Source: an uncultured cyanobacterium (GTDB taxonomy: Bacteria; Cyanobacteriota; Cyanobacteriia; PCC-6307; Cyanobiaceae). Taken from it: a DNA stretch of 64,000 nt. Positions 17,514 through 24,784 of this stretch are shown piece by piece (the first letter of the stretch is position 1; each line of letters begins with the position of its first letter). Under the pieces are notes generated by a model, which was given only the letters and a program-made list of their open reading frames with translations, was not told where the DNA came from and searched no databases. The stretch lies in assembly GCA_903858015.1 (NCBI GenBank), contig CAIOGZ010000063.1:1-64000 (forward strand). Reading direction: 5' to 3'. The position numbers and the translations under genes were made by a program.

Positions 17514-17810
17514 TCACCGGTCGTGATACCGGCAGGCAAGGATCACCAGCACCCTGCCCTCCAGCCGGTAGACGAGACGATGCTCCTGATCGATCCGGCG
17601 CGACCAGCACCCGGCGAGGTTTTCACGCAAAGGTTCCGGCTTGCCGATGCCCGCAAACGGATCACGCAGAGCAGCCTGGATCAGTTGGTTGATCCGCCGC
17701 AGTTGTTGGCGGTCGTGACCCTGCCATTGAAGGTAGTCGTCCCATGCCGCCGGCGTCCAAGCCAGCCGCTCAGCTTCCGGCACCAGCTTGGTCCGGCTCG
17801 ATGAGGGCAT
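17514..17810 (-). CDS. yoeB: Txe/YoeB-family toxin (ribosome-dependent mRNase)
   Basis: A 98-residue toxin that cleaves mRNA on the ribosome. It aligns by eye with YoeB across its length: 'AWDDYLQWQ', 'INQLIQAALRDPF', 'GIGKPEPLRENLAGCWSRRI', 'EHRLVYRLEG', 'ACRYHDR'. The catalytic Glu (KPEPL), Arg (EHRLVY) and His (RYH) are kept, but the Tyr that follows the His in E. coli YoeB is Asp here. Its start (ATG 17808-17810) lies inside the antitoxin gene, a 41-nt overlap, the usual antitoxin-first order. The gene sits among broken toxin genes. Confidence 0.88.
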   Translation of the reverse strand: MPSSSRTKLVPEAERLAWTPAAWDDYLQWQGHDRQQLRRINQLIQAALRDPFAGIGKPEPLRENLAGCWSRRIDQEHRLVYRLEGRVLVILACRYHDR

Positions 17811-18045
17811 GCTCAAGCCATTCACCGCGCTCGGCCTGCTCCAGCGAGCGCTGCAGATGGGCGGCATTCGCGGGCGAACGGAGCAGATGCACGGTTTCCA
17901 TGAGGCTGTTGTAGGTGGCGAGCGACATCAGCACTGCACCCTGGGCATGGCGACGGGTGATCAGGGTCACATCGGCGTCAGCCTCGACGCGATCGAGGAC
18001 GGCCTTGAAACTCTCGCGGGCTTCCGAAAAACTCACCACCTGCAT
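17770..18045 (-). CDS. yefM: YefM/Phd-family antitoxin
   Basis: A 91-residue antitoxin for the overlapping YoeB. N-terminal DNA-binding part 'MQVVSFSEARESFKAVLD' and 'VTLITRRHAQGAVLMSL', then 'ATYNSLMETVHLLRSPANA', typical of the family. It binds and neutralises the toxin and represses the operon. ATG at 18043-18045 is the family start. The same reading frame stays open upstream without a stop for about 120 more codons through a Uma2-like scrap and the end of a PIN domain, so a longer fusion protein is formally possible but unlikely. Confidence 0.87.
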   Translation of the reverse strand: MQVVSFSEARESFKAVLDRVEADADVTLITRRHAQGAVLMSLATYNSLMETVHLLRSPANAAHLQRSLEQAERGEWLEHALIEPDQAGAGS

Positions 18046-18159
18046 CGGTGTCGTCCAGCTCGACGTACAACAGCCTAGGGCCGCGCCGGGGCCGTTGGAG
18101 GCGCGCCAGATCTCCACGGCCCGCTGCTCGGGGATCAGCAGCCAGCTACAGAGTGCCCA
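18046..18159 (-). pseudogene. Uma2-like nuclease fragment
   Basis: A stretch of about 38 codons between the PIN-domain remnant and yefM, in the yefM frame, reading 'SWLLIPEQRAVEIWRASNGP'. This resembles the C-terminal strands of Uma2 (DUF820) PD-(D/E)XK proteins, in which GWLI.P....VEI.R is common. The rest of such a gene is absent. It is a short match made by memory of the family. Confidence 0.4.
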
Positions 18160-18548
18160 TGCATCCAGCAGGTTTTCGAGGCTCTCTCCACCAGGGAGTC
18201 GGACGATCCCGAAGTCGCGTCGATCGAGGGTGGCGATTCGCCGCAGCCCCTGCTCCTGGGCCACCCAGAGCAGCGAAGCGTCAGCCAGATCGATCGGCAA
18301 ATCGCCGACCTGCCGCATCCAGCCCGCCATCAACGCCAGGGCAGATCCACTCAGCTCCGCAACATTCAGGCCACCGAGCGACACCCAGGCGAGAAAGCTT
18401 GGTGCCACCTCGGCCGGGATCAGATGGCAGACCTCGGTGAGAACCGGCCAAGTGGAGGCGAAAGCACCGTTGTGCTTTTGAAAAAGGCCGCACAGATGCC
18501 ATGGTCGTGGTCACTGCGGTCGAACCAGGCGATCAATGGGCCGGTACC
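18160..18548 (-). pseudogene. PIN-domain toxin (VapC-like), frameshifted
   Basis: Two frames join into one PIN protein. Upstream frame (from 18548): 'GTGPLIAWFDRSDHDHGICA' then 'AFF'. Downstream frame: 'WPVLTEVCHLIPAEVAPSFL', then 'LPIDLADASLLWVAQEQGL' and 'IATLDRRDFGIVRLP'. The join is at the T/A-run 18476-18485, where one base appears missing. The usual first catalytic Asp (DTGPLIA) is Gly here; later acidic residues (ADASL, TLDRRDF) are kept. No start codon is evident. The minus-strand stretch just upstream (18549-18670) reads 'ILGQTLGLSQTEVVKAGLDL', perhaps what is left of a ribbon-helix-helix antitoxin. Confidence 0.72.
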
Positions 18549-18670
18549 GAGGCAGGTGGCACCCCGATAGCGGGCTGCAACAAGTCAAGGCCAGCCTTGA
18601 CCACCTCGGTCTGGCTGAGGCCAAGGGTCTGGCCGAGGATGTCGGCGCGGATCAGGGGAGGTGCGCTGAA

Positions 18671-18804
18671 GACAGCCGCCAGGGAGGCCTGTGGAGGCGC
18701 GTGGGCAGCAGCTTCGACGAGTGAGCCGGCACCAAACAACGCGCCCCGAAATGGATGCGCGCCCTGCAGATCGAATGGCCCTACCGGCTGGTGCAGTTTT
18801 GGGG
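18671..18804 (+). pseudogene. Decayed 3' fragment of a WecG/TagA glycosyltransferase gene
   Basis: Read from 18671 in one frame it gives 'DSRQGGLWRRVGSSFDE', a stop, then 'AGTKQRAPKWMRALQIEWPY' and 'RLVQFWGS'. This follows residue by residue the end of the intact protein encoded at 16383-17111 (GLWMGVGGSFDVWAGSKKRAPAW...). The Trp codon of 'DVWAG' has become TGA. A 21-nt block is identical between the two loci (17002-17022 and 18759-18779). Overall similarity is well below identity, so it is an old copy or a remnant of a paralogue. Confidence 0.75.
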
Positions 18805-18811
18805 GTCCACG

Positions 18812-18949
18812 TCACTGCAGGGCGTACAGCCGCAGGATGTTTCGTGCGCTCGTATCGCCACCGGTCGGGGTGATCGGAATCAGCTGGCCACTGGTGCTGA
18901 GCTCCAGCACGGCATCGGGATTGGCCGCACGAAAAGTCCAACCCTTGCC
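18812..18949 (-). pseudogene. C-terminal scrap of an unrecognised protein
   Basis: About 45 codons ending at a TGA (18812-18814) read 'WTFRAANPDAVLELSTSGQL' then 'TPTGGDTSARNILRLYALQ' with coding-like third positions. The frame has no start and no recognisable domain. It points toward the WecG/TagA fragment and is probably the end of a gene lost in the same rearrangements. Confidence 0.35.
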
Positions 18950-19024
18950 AGCCTGCCTAAAATCGTCTCTGCCCTGGGGCCGAAGTTAAGCGCCAGTTCA
19001 AGATGTTAAGCGCAGCCGCAAGTT

Positions 19025-19215
19025 TGCCAAGATCTGATTGTGGGATTAAAAATCTGGGCAAGCACAACCAGCTGGGGAAAGTCAACCAGCGTGGCTGCGA
19101 CCAGTAGAGAAGGGCTGCACTGGATCAGTGACCCGATCAGGCCGAGTGCTCCTCTGCCGTGGCAAAGCTCAAGCGGAAAGAGCCAAAGCTAATGACATTG
19201 AGCATAGAAGCAATA
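19025..19215 (-). pseudogene. Ghost copy of an HpsJ-like membrane protein gene
   Basis: Minus-strand translation gives 'ASMLNVISFGSFRLSFAT', a stop, then in another frame 'LIGSLIQCSPSLLVAATLV' and 'AQIFNP'. These follow the second and third hydrophobic segments of the intact protein at 20435-21187 ('SALNAIIFGSFPLKLGT', 'LIGALLSSGFSFLVGATLIV', 'AQLLNP'). Stops, a frameshift and a small insertion show decay. The nucleotide match is also visible, e.g. GGGATT(A/T)AAAA.CTGGGCAA on the plus strand at 19042 and 20928. Confidence 0.7.
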
Positions 19216-19242
19216 AAAAAATCCTCCCCTGGCGGGGAGGAT
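19215..19242 (-). terminator. Rho-independent terminator
   Basis: On the minus strand a perfect 9-bp stem, ATCCTCCCC/GGGGAGGAT (arms 19234-19242 and 19221-19229, loop of 4), is followed by six Ts (19215-19220). It lies 40 nt downstream of the stop of the PEP-CTERM-like gene and is the clearest intrinsic terminator in the window. Confidence 0.9.
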
Positions 19243-19281
19243 CAAAGCAAAGCGACAAAAATGCTAAGTAGTGATTACGAT

Positions 19282-19989
19282 TCAAGCAGAAAGCTTGATG
19301 CGGCTACGAAGTTTGCGGGAGAAGCCGAAAGCAGCTCCTGCACCCAAGAGCGGAAGGGGCCCCGGGGTTGGCGTTGTTACAGGTGGCGCCCACAAGGTAG
19401 AAGTTGAGAACTGATTCATTTGACCGGCCGTTACACTCATTGACGCGGTGAAGGTTTCAGACCTAAGGGAAGGAGTGGGGTAAACATAGCTAGGACTAGA
19501 GGATAAATTGACGCCAAAAGCTACAAAACCATTTGAAGTTATGGAAGGCCCAGAAGCGGCATTAAAAGTCATCGTAGCAGTGCTGTTGTTCACGGGAGGA
19601 GCGCTACTTGCAACCGTACCTGTATATTCCTGAATAACGAGATTAGATGGATCGGGACTAAAACGAGAAAATGTATAGCTAAAACTATTATTGCCTGTAA
19701 AGCCTGGAGTTGGCTTGCTGGAGGAGAGCCCAAGGGTAGTTGGAGTTGAACTGACAATCAGCGAGTTGCCTGAGGTGAATCCAGAAGCAAAGGAATTAAG
19801 CGTGAAACAAAAACCATTGCCGGCATCATAAGAGTTGCCAAGTGTAAATCCTCCGAAAGTACTGTTACCTCCACCTGGCATAGTGTTACCTGCTCCTGTG
19901 CAAGCAGCCTGGGCAGGACTGACATTGACAAGGGCAATTGTCCCTGCTGCGAAGAGCACCGAGGCGCCCAACTTTAATGGCTTTTGCAT
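19282..19989 (-). CDS. Exported PEP-CTERM-like surface protein
   Basis: A 235-residue protein with a signal peptide ('LGASVLFAAGTIALVNVSPA' then QAA), a Ser/Thr/Asn/Gly-rich mature region with many short beta-like stretches, and a C-terminal sorting tail: 'TPGPLPLLGAGAAFGFSRKL' then 'RSRIKLSA'. That P-G-P-L-P-L-L-G-A plus hydrophobic helix plus Arg/Lys cluster is the cyanobacterial PEP-CTERM-type signal recognised by exosortase-like enzymes. Such proteins are exported and often tied to extracellular polysaccharide. No exosortase is in the window. AT-richer codon use than the neighbours suggests a different history. A strong terminator follows. Confidence 0.82.
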   Translation of the reverse strand: MQKPLKLGASVLFAAGTIALVNVSPAQAACTGAGNTMPGGGNSTFGGFTLGNSYDAGNGFCFTLNSFASGFTSGNSLIVSSTPTTLGLSSSKPTPGFTGNNSFSYTFSRFSPDPSNLVIQEYTGTVASSAPPVNNSTATMTFNAASGPSITSNGFVAFGVNLSSSPSYVYPTPSLRSETFTASMSVTAGQMNQFSTSTLWAPPVTTPTPGPLPLLGAGAAFGFSRKLRSRIKLSA

Positions 19990-20434
19990 TTCGAGAAAAA
20001 AACACTCACGCGATCATAGCAGAGCGTTGCGTCCCAGGGGAAATCAAAGTGTCTTGATTTCCTGATTTCTTCATTTTTGGCTGCTGCGCATGCCTGGAGC
20101 TTTCGTTGGAGCAACAACAGCGGCCTAGGCCATGGCCGCTGCCGCAGTCCCCGATTTCCAGATCTGGAGCCCAGCTCCGTGGTAAGTAGAGAAGCTTAGC
20201 ATCTTTCGAGTGCGAGCCGAAAGCCCGATTGGGCTGTGCGCTGAGGTGGGGCTGCTGTTGTAAACTAGACGAAACAGCTAGCTCTTTTCGCGGCTTGGGG
20301 TCAGTTCGAAAAATCCAAAATCACAACAAGACGACCAGGATCAAAAGGCAGACATAGCCTTGCTAGATGGGCCCTGAATGAGTCTCGTGCTAGACGAACC
20401 CGAGTCGGTTGTTTCTCGAACTACCCGTAACTGA
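19990..20434. other. Intergenic stretch without a recognisable gene
   Basis: AT-richer than average. It contains a 7-bp hairpin (AGCGGCC, 20119-20125, with GGCCGCT, 20134-20140) upstream of the PEP-CTERM-like gene, possibly in its leader or promoter region, and downstream sequence of the HpsJ-like gene. I see no coding frame, repeat or RNA gene. Confidence 0.5.
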
Positions 20435-21187
20435 CTATAGCAATTCATAAAATAACCGCGTGACTAGATTCTCGGACTTGCTAGAAAGATTGGCCAATGT
20501 CGAAAAGGCTGCCGCCATCAAGATTGCCTGCGAAGAATTCCTAATCGCTTCTTTCATAAAGAGCTGGAACGCTTCGGACTTTCGAGATTCAGCATTGGTT
20601 TTTACGGCATTAATCTGAAATTTAATATTCTCAACTGCGCGCTGCTTGATCACTGGGAAATCGGCATCAAAGCGGGCAGGCAGCGGTGGCGGATTGGGCA
20701 GGGAAGCAACATAAGCGCGCATTTCAAGCTCGGAGTTGCTAGCAGCTATTTTATTGCTGAAAGTATTTAATGCCTCGATGGCTTTGGCAGCGGAGATCTC
20801 TATGTTCTTCAATGCTCGTGAGCCCAGAAAATACTGAACTGGGATAATCAGTATCAGCAAAATGGCAAACCAAGCGGACAGCCGGCTCATGCTGAGTTGC
20901 CAGCTTTGCAAGGTACTGTCTTTGGGATTTAAAAGCTGGGCAACCACAATCAGCGTGGCACCAACCAAAAAGCTAAAGCCAGATGAAAGCAGTGCCCCGA
21001 TCAAGTTGAGCTGCCACTCGACTGTGCCTAGCTTTAGCGGAAAAGAACCGAAGATAATGGCATTGAGCGCGGAACCAATTATTAACCAGCCAACAAGCCC
21101 TAAGGTTAGGGAGGATTTTGCTCGAATGCGTCTGCGTCGGACGGAGCTTGATTCGGCCACCAAGTCTGTTCCTTCTATTAATTCCAT
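20435..21187 (-). CDS. HpsJ-like membrane protein
   Basis: A 250-residue protein. A basic, hydrophilic N-terminus (about 1-27) is followed by hydrophobic segments at about 28-48 ('LTLGLVGWLIIGSALNAIIF'), 62-86 ('LIGALLSSGFSFLVGATLIV') and 107-122 ('WFAILLILIIPVQYFLG'), then a charged helical cytoplasmic or periplasmic region to about 215 and a weak hydrophobic C-terminus. The pattern 'GSFPLKLGTVEWQL' followed by a membrane helix matches cyanobacterial HpsJ-like proteins, named after a hormogonium-polysaccharide locus; no biochemical role is known. AT-rich codon use. A ghost copy lies at 19025-19215. Confidence 0.65.
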   Translation of the reverse strand: MELIEGTDLVAESSSVRRRRIRAKSSLTLGLVGWLIIGSALNAIIFGSFPLKLGTVEWQLNLIGALLSSGFSFLVGATLIVVAQLLNPKDSTLQSWQLSMSRLSAWFAILLILIIPVQYFLGSRALKNIEISAAKAIEALNTFSNKIAASNSELEMRAYVASLPNPPPLPARFDADFPVIKQRAVENIKFQINAVKTNAESRKSEAFQLFMKEAIRNSSQAILMAAAFSTLANLSSKSENLVTRLFYELL

Positions 21188-21374
21188 TTTTCGGGGTGCA
21201 TTTGGAGTGAGTAAAAGCTAAAATAAACTCAAGCAAAAGTTTAACATGTATCAGGCCTCGAGGCCAAGCTCGGGAGAATGCCGTCGGAACGGAGATGAAA
21301 CTGTCATAAAACCTGTTTCCAGTGTAAGCGGCATGCCAGACTAGTAGATTGGCTCCTCCTATGTACAGGGGGAT

Positions 21375-21680
21375 TGCCTTGGGGCTGGCCCCAAACGGCC
21401 AGCGGCAAGAATAGGGGAATAATTGGCAGAATCTCCCCCAGGGGCCGAAGTCCTGCTAATCATCTGGCAGCTGGGCCAAGCAGGTTGGCGAAGGAAGCGA
21501 AATGGCCACTAAGAGTAGCTCTATGGGTATCTGGGAGCCCTTGGAGCGGACCGTTGCGGTGGAGCCGCAACGGTTTGACCATAAAGCCCTAGGCCAGGAA
21601 GTCAAATCCTCTACAAAATATGCGGCGGTGCTGGCCATGAGCGTGGCTGAGTGCAGCAGGGTGGGCTTCACGGGGCTCGA
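21375..21680 (-). pseudogene. Decayed copy of the tgt 3' end plus psbK
   Basis: Minus-strand translation gives 'STAAYFVEDLTSWPRALW' and, in the same frame, 'IPIELLLVAISLPSPTCLAQ' then 'LPDD' and a stop. It parallels the intact psbK unit at 22141-22440, where the same positions read '[18 protein letters not shown]' and '[20 protein letters not shown]' then 'LPEAY'. Nucleotide similarity continues over the lost psbK membrane part (plus strand: AACGGCCAGCGGCAAGA near 21395 versus AAAGGCCAGCAGCAAGA near 22174; CTGGCAGCTGGGCCAA near 21464 versus CGGGCAGCTGGGCCAG). The start codon is ATA or lost, a premature stop is present, and small indels occur. Confidence 0.78.
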
Positions 21681-22140
21681 ATCCCGCGGCCATGGCGCGC
21701 CTAGACCTGCAGCTATTGCAGCAGGCCCTGTTCCACAAAACGTTGGAGCTGGTGATCTACATTTTGGTGCACATCTGAGAAGAAATGATCCCTACAAAGA
21801 GGGATGTCGCCCCCATGATCTAAAGCCGGCAGACCAGGCGATTGACAAGATTAGGGAAACAGGGCAAATATAGTTGTAAAAATATCGCCCCTGGCGAAGG
21901 ACCCTCCAGACGCAGCTCTCTGTTCATATCTAAACTGTTTGCAAGAATGGCTGATTACGAATTGGCCGAACCTAGAACTTGTGAGCTCTGCCTTGACCCC
22001 TACCATCCCATGCTTCCGTTCACAAACTAGGGGCGAATCTGTTCCAAGGGAGACCAGAAAGGGAGGTAGCCTCCAGCTGGGCAACAGAAAGAAAGCTCAA
22101 CTCTTCCGTGGATGTCCCTTGGCATGCTGAGGCTAAAAGG
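21681..22140. other. Gene-poor stretch between psbK and its decayed copy
   Basis: About 460 bp of AT-richer sequence with no convincing gene. A plus-strand frame at about 21694-21777 reads 'LDLQLLQQALFHKTLELVIY', coding-like but with no family or start, and may be a scrap. Nothing else was recognised. Confidence 0.4.
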
Positions 22141-22305
22141 TTAGCGGAACCCAACTGAGGCCTGCCACACAAAGGCCAGCAGCAAGAAGAAGAAAGGAAT
22201 GATCGGCAGGATATCCACCAACGGGCCGAAGGCCTGGTAGGCCTCGGGCAGCTGGGCCAGCAGGGTGCCGTGGGAAGCGAGACCGGCCAGCAGGAGGTGC
22301 GCCAT
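22141..22305 (-). CDS. psbK: Photosystem II reaction-centre protein PsbK
   Basis: A 54-residue single-helix subunit of photosystem II. A short cleavable N-terminus ('[18 protein letters not shown]') is followed by the highly conserved mature protein: '[20 protein letters not shown]', then '[16 protein letters not shown]', which ends exactly like PsbK elsewhere. ATG at 22303-22305. In cyanobacteria I recall psbK directly after tgt; here a broken Rpn-type gene and a duplicated scrap of tgt lie between them. This is the only intact psbK in the window. Confidence 0.95.
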   Translation of the reverse strand: MAHLLLAGLASHGTLLAQLPEAYQAFGPLVDILPIIPFFFLLLAFVWQASVGFR

Positions 22306-22339
22306 GGGGAGTTGGGGCCCTTGCAGCGGCCCGGTGCGG

Positions 22340-22440
22340 TGGTTGGAAGCTACCACGTGGGGGCCGCCGCGTAAGGCCGATCGCCAGGCAGCGAAATCCT
22401 CTGCAAAACAAGCGGCGCCGCTGGCCGGGGCCATGCCGCA
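22340..22440 (-). pseudogene. Duplicated scrap of the tgt 3' end
   Basis: Directly upstream of psbK, the minus strand reads '[13 protein letters not shown]' and then a segment that in tgt's alternate frame reads '[10 protein letters not shown]' and here '[10 protein letters not shown]'. The core plus-strand match is ATCCTCTGCAAAACAAGC (22388-22405) to ATCCTCTGAAAAGCAAC at the real tgt end (23609). It shows that the tgt end was copied and then drifted. The same scrap occurs a third time at about 21590-21640. Confidence 0.6.
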
Positions 22441-22633
22441 GGGCGAAGCCCAGGTGCCGGTAGCGGGCCTCCAGGCTCGCGGGCACGATCGGAGCGGAGA
22501 TCCCAGCCATGGCGGAGGTTTGGGAATCGGTGCGGCCGAAATGGTGCGGCTGCTGAGTGGGGCCGCTGAGCGCTGCTGGTCAAACGTGAGGCTGAGGTTG
22601 GCAAGAGCCAGGTGGATGGCGCCGCTTGTGGGC

Positions 22634-23496
22634 TCAGCTGGCGTGGCGGTTCAACCAGGCCTTGAGGTCCTCGGGTCCCTGGAAGTCGAGCAGGGCATCG
22701 GCCAGGTTTTCGAGATCGCTGAGGGGCAGGCCCTGGATGAGGGCCTGTTGGTTGGGGTTGAGCGAGCCGCAACGGCACTGGAGCAACCGGAGGGTAAGAG
22801 CGGCAGCTTCGGCTTGGCGGCCCTTTTGCTCGCCCTGGCCAAAGATCTCGCGGTAGGCGACGCTGCTCGTGAAGTCGTCGACGGTGATCCCACCCATGGC
22901 GCAGATCTCGGGAACGGTGCGGCCGTTGAAGCGTGACACCAAGATAGCGGCGATCACATCGTCGATCTCGGCATCGAGGCTGGTGCCGGCGACTTCGGCT
23001 CGAATCGCCTTCGAGCAATCGGGCAGCTGCTCTTCCGGCAGCAGCAGCATCCCAAGGGCCCTTTGCAGGGGTGGCGCCGTTGGGGGCAAGCGCTCGGGGA
23101 GCAATTCGATCCACACCACCCGCCGCTCCACAAACTCCTGAACCGGTGTGGGGTCACCGAAATGGAGCTCCCGAGATGGGCAGATAACCACCACCTGCCA
23201 GTGGCGGATCGGCCGGCCCTGGCGTTGCTGCTGTTGCAGCAACGCCCCGTTTCGGCATTGAGCCGCAGCAGGAAGTCTGGATCGGCCGCCATCTGGGCCT
23301 CCAGGATCACTACCGGCAACTCGGGCTGATCGGTCGGCGGCAGGAACAGCCCATCGAGCCGGTATTCCCCTTCCTTCAGCACCGGCGCGCTGAACCCATA
23401 GCCCTCCATCCTCGGCAGGAGGGCAGCCACCAAGGGCTGCAGGCGCTCGGCATGTTGCTGGAACAGCCAGTAGAAGAGCTTGTCGCTGGCGACCAC
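22634..23496 (-). pseudogene. Rpn-family nuclease (DUF2887/DUF4351), frameshifted
   Basis: N-terminal part from GTG 23494-23496: 'SDKLFYWLFQQHAERL', 'LDGLFLPPTDQPELPVVILE', 'DPDFLLRLNAETG'. It then continues in another frame: 'LLQQQQRQGRPIRHWQVVVI', 'FVERRVVWIELLPE', ending with 'LRLLQCRCGSLNPNQQALI' and 'DLENLADALLDFQGPEDLKAW', a DUF4351-like tail. The frames join at 23241-23250 in a run of four Cs, where one base seems lost. Rpn proteins are PD-(D/E)XK nucleases related to transposases and promote recombination. The catalytic Asp/Glu of the first part (LDGLF, ILEAQ) are visible. It sits between tgt and psbK. Confidence 0.8.
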
Positions 23497-23538
23497 GGAG
23501 AAGGTTCCGGCTACCTCACGGCGCAGGCGATGCCACGC

Positions 23539-24699
23539 TCAAGCCGTTGGCGCCGATGCAGGCCACCAGGTGTGCGCCGCCGCAGAGCCCTGCTCCCAGG
23601 GGGCGAAATCCTCTGAAAAGCAACCGTCCTGGATCGCCTGGCCCATCGCCGAGCTGAAGCGCTGCAAGGTGGTGAGGTTGTGGAGGCTGAGCAGGCTGCG
23701 GCCGAGCATTTCGCCGCAGCGGATCAGGTGGTGCAGGTAGGCGCGGCTGTGCAGCCGGCAGGCCAGGCAGGGGCAGCTCGCATCGAGGGGGCTGTGGTCG
23801 TGGCGGAAGCGGGCGTTGCGCAGGTTCCAGCGCTCGCCCCCCACCAGGGCCGTGCCGTGGCGGCCGAGCCGGGTGGGCAGCACGCAATCAAATAGATCAA
23901 AGCCCTGGGCCACCGCGATCGCCATCTCCCGCAGACTGCCCACCCCCATCAAGTAGTGGGGTTTCGCCTCGGGCAGCAGCGGCCCCAGCTGCCGCACGAT
24001 CCGGTGCATCTCCTCCACCGGCTCGCCCACGCTCACGCCGCCCACGGCGATGCCCGGCAGATCAAAGCCGGCCACCACCCGGGCTGATTCCGCCCGCAGC
24101 GCCGGGAAGCAGCCCCCCTGAACGATCCCGAACAGGGCCTGGTCGCCGCGGTCGTGCACCGCCAAACAGCGCTCCAGCCAGGCGTGGGTGCGGCGGCAGG
24201 CGGCGGCCACCTCGGCCTCGCTGGCCGGGTAGGGGGGGCACTGGTCGAAGGCCATCACCACATCCGCCCCCAGGGCCGCCTGGATCGCCAGCGAGCGCTC
24301 CGGCGTGAGCTCAATGCGGGCGCCATCGCGGGGCGAGCGGAAGACCACGCCCTGGTCGTCGATGCGGTTGATGGCGCCGAGGCTGAACACCTGGTAACCG
24401 CCCGAATCGGTGAGCAGCGGCCCCGGCCATCCCATGAAGCGGTGCAGCCCACCGGCCGCCGCCACCACGGCCTCACCGGGCTGCAGGTGCAGGTGGTAGG
24501 TGTTGGCCAGCACCATCTCGGCGCCGGTTTCGGCCAGCTGGGGGATGGCGACGCCCTTCACCGTGGCGGCCGTACCCACCGGCATGAAGCGGGGGGTGCT
24601 GACCACGCCGTGGGGGGTGTGGAAACAACCGCAGCGGGCCCGGCTGTGGGGGCAGCGGGCCGTAACCGTGAAACTGAAGTCGGCGGGGTTCGTCGACAC
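23539..24699 (-). CDS. tgt: Queuine/preQ1 tRNA-guanosine transglycosylase
   Basis: About 386 residues. It replaces guanine-34 in GUN-anticodon tRNAs with preQ1. Motifs: '[15 protein letters not shown]', '[10 protein letters not shown]', the catalytic '[13 protein letters not shown]', '[12 protein letters not shown]', 'GIVQGGCF', 'GGVSVGEP', '[11 protein letters not shown]', and zinc ligands '[17 protein letters not shown]' near the C-terminus. GTG at 24697-24699 was taken as start; it gives family length and leaves 85 bp to the divergent cobS. The last residues ('[16 protein letters not shown]') are duplicated twice downstream as scraps next to psbK. Confidence 0.93.
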   Translation of the reverse strand: MSTNPADFSFTVTARCPHSRARCGCFHTPHGVVSTPRFMPVGTAATVKGVAIPQLAETGAEMVLANTYHLHLQPGEAVVAAAGGLHRFMGWPGPLLTDSGGYQVFSLGAINRIDDQGVVFRSPRDGARIELTPERSLAIQAALGADVVMAFDQCPPYPASEAEVAAACRRTHAWLERCLAVHDRGDQALFGIVQGGCFPALRAESARVVAGFDLPGIAVGGVSVGEPVEEMHRIVRQLGPLLPEAKPHYLMGVGSLREMAIAVAQGFDLFDCVLPTRLGRHGTALVGGERWNLRNARFRHDHSPLDASCPCLACRLHSRAYLHHLIRCGEMLGRSLLSLHNLTTLQRFSSAMGQAIQDGCFSEDFAPWEQGSAAAHTWWPASAPTA

Positions 24700-24784
24700 G
24701 CGGGCGGCTTCCGGATGCAAGGGTGAAGGGCGGGCTTCAGGCCTGCCACCGGCCCCCGTCCAGCCCGACGCTACGCGCCACCCG

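Noticed and set aside
17002-18779. Integrase attachment sites flanking the toxin cluster (21-nt identical block in the two WecG/TagA copies)
   Set aside because: The identity is embedded in a longer coding similarity, and no integrase or transposase is present, so site-specific integration is not supported.
19159-19407. An 82-codon plus-strand frame starting MAKLKRKEPK
   Set aside because: Its first part is antisense to the HpsJ-like ghost, and it runs through the terminator hairpin into the antisense of the PEP-CTERM-like gene.
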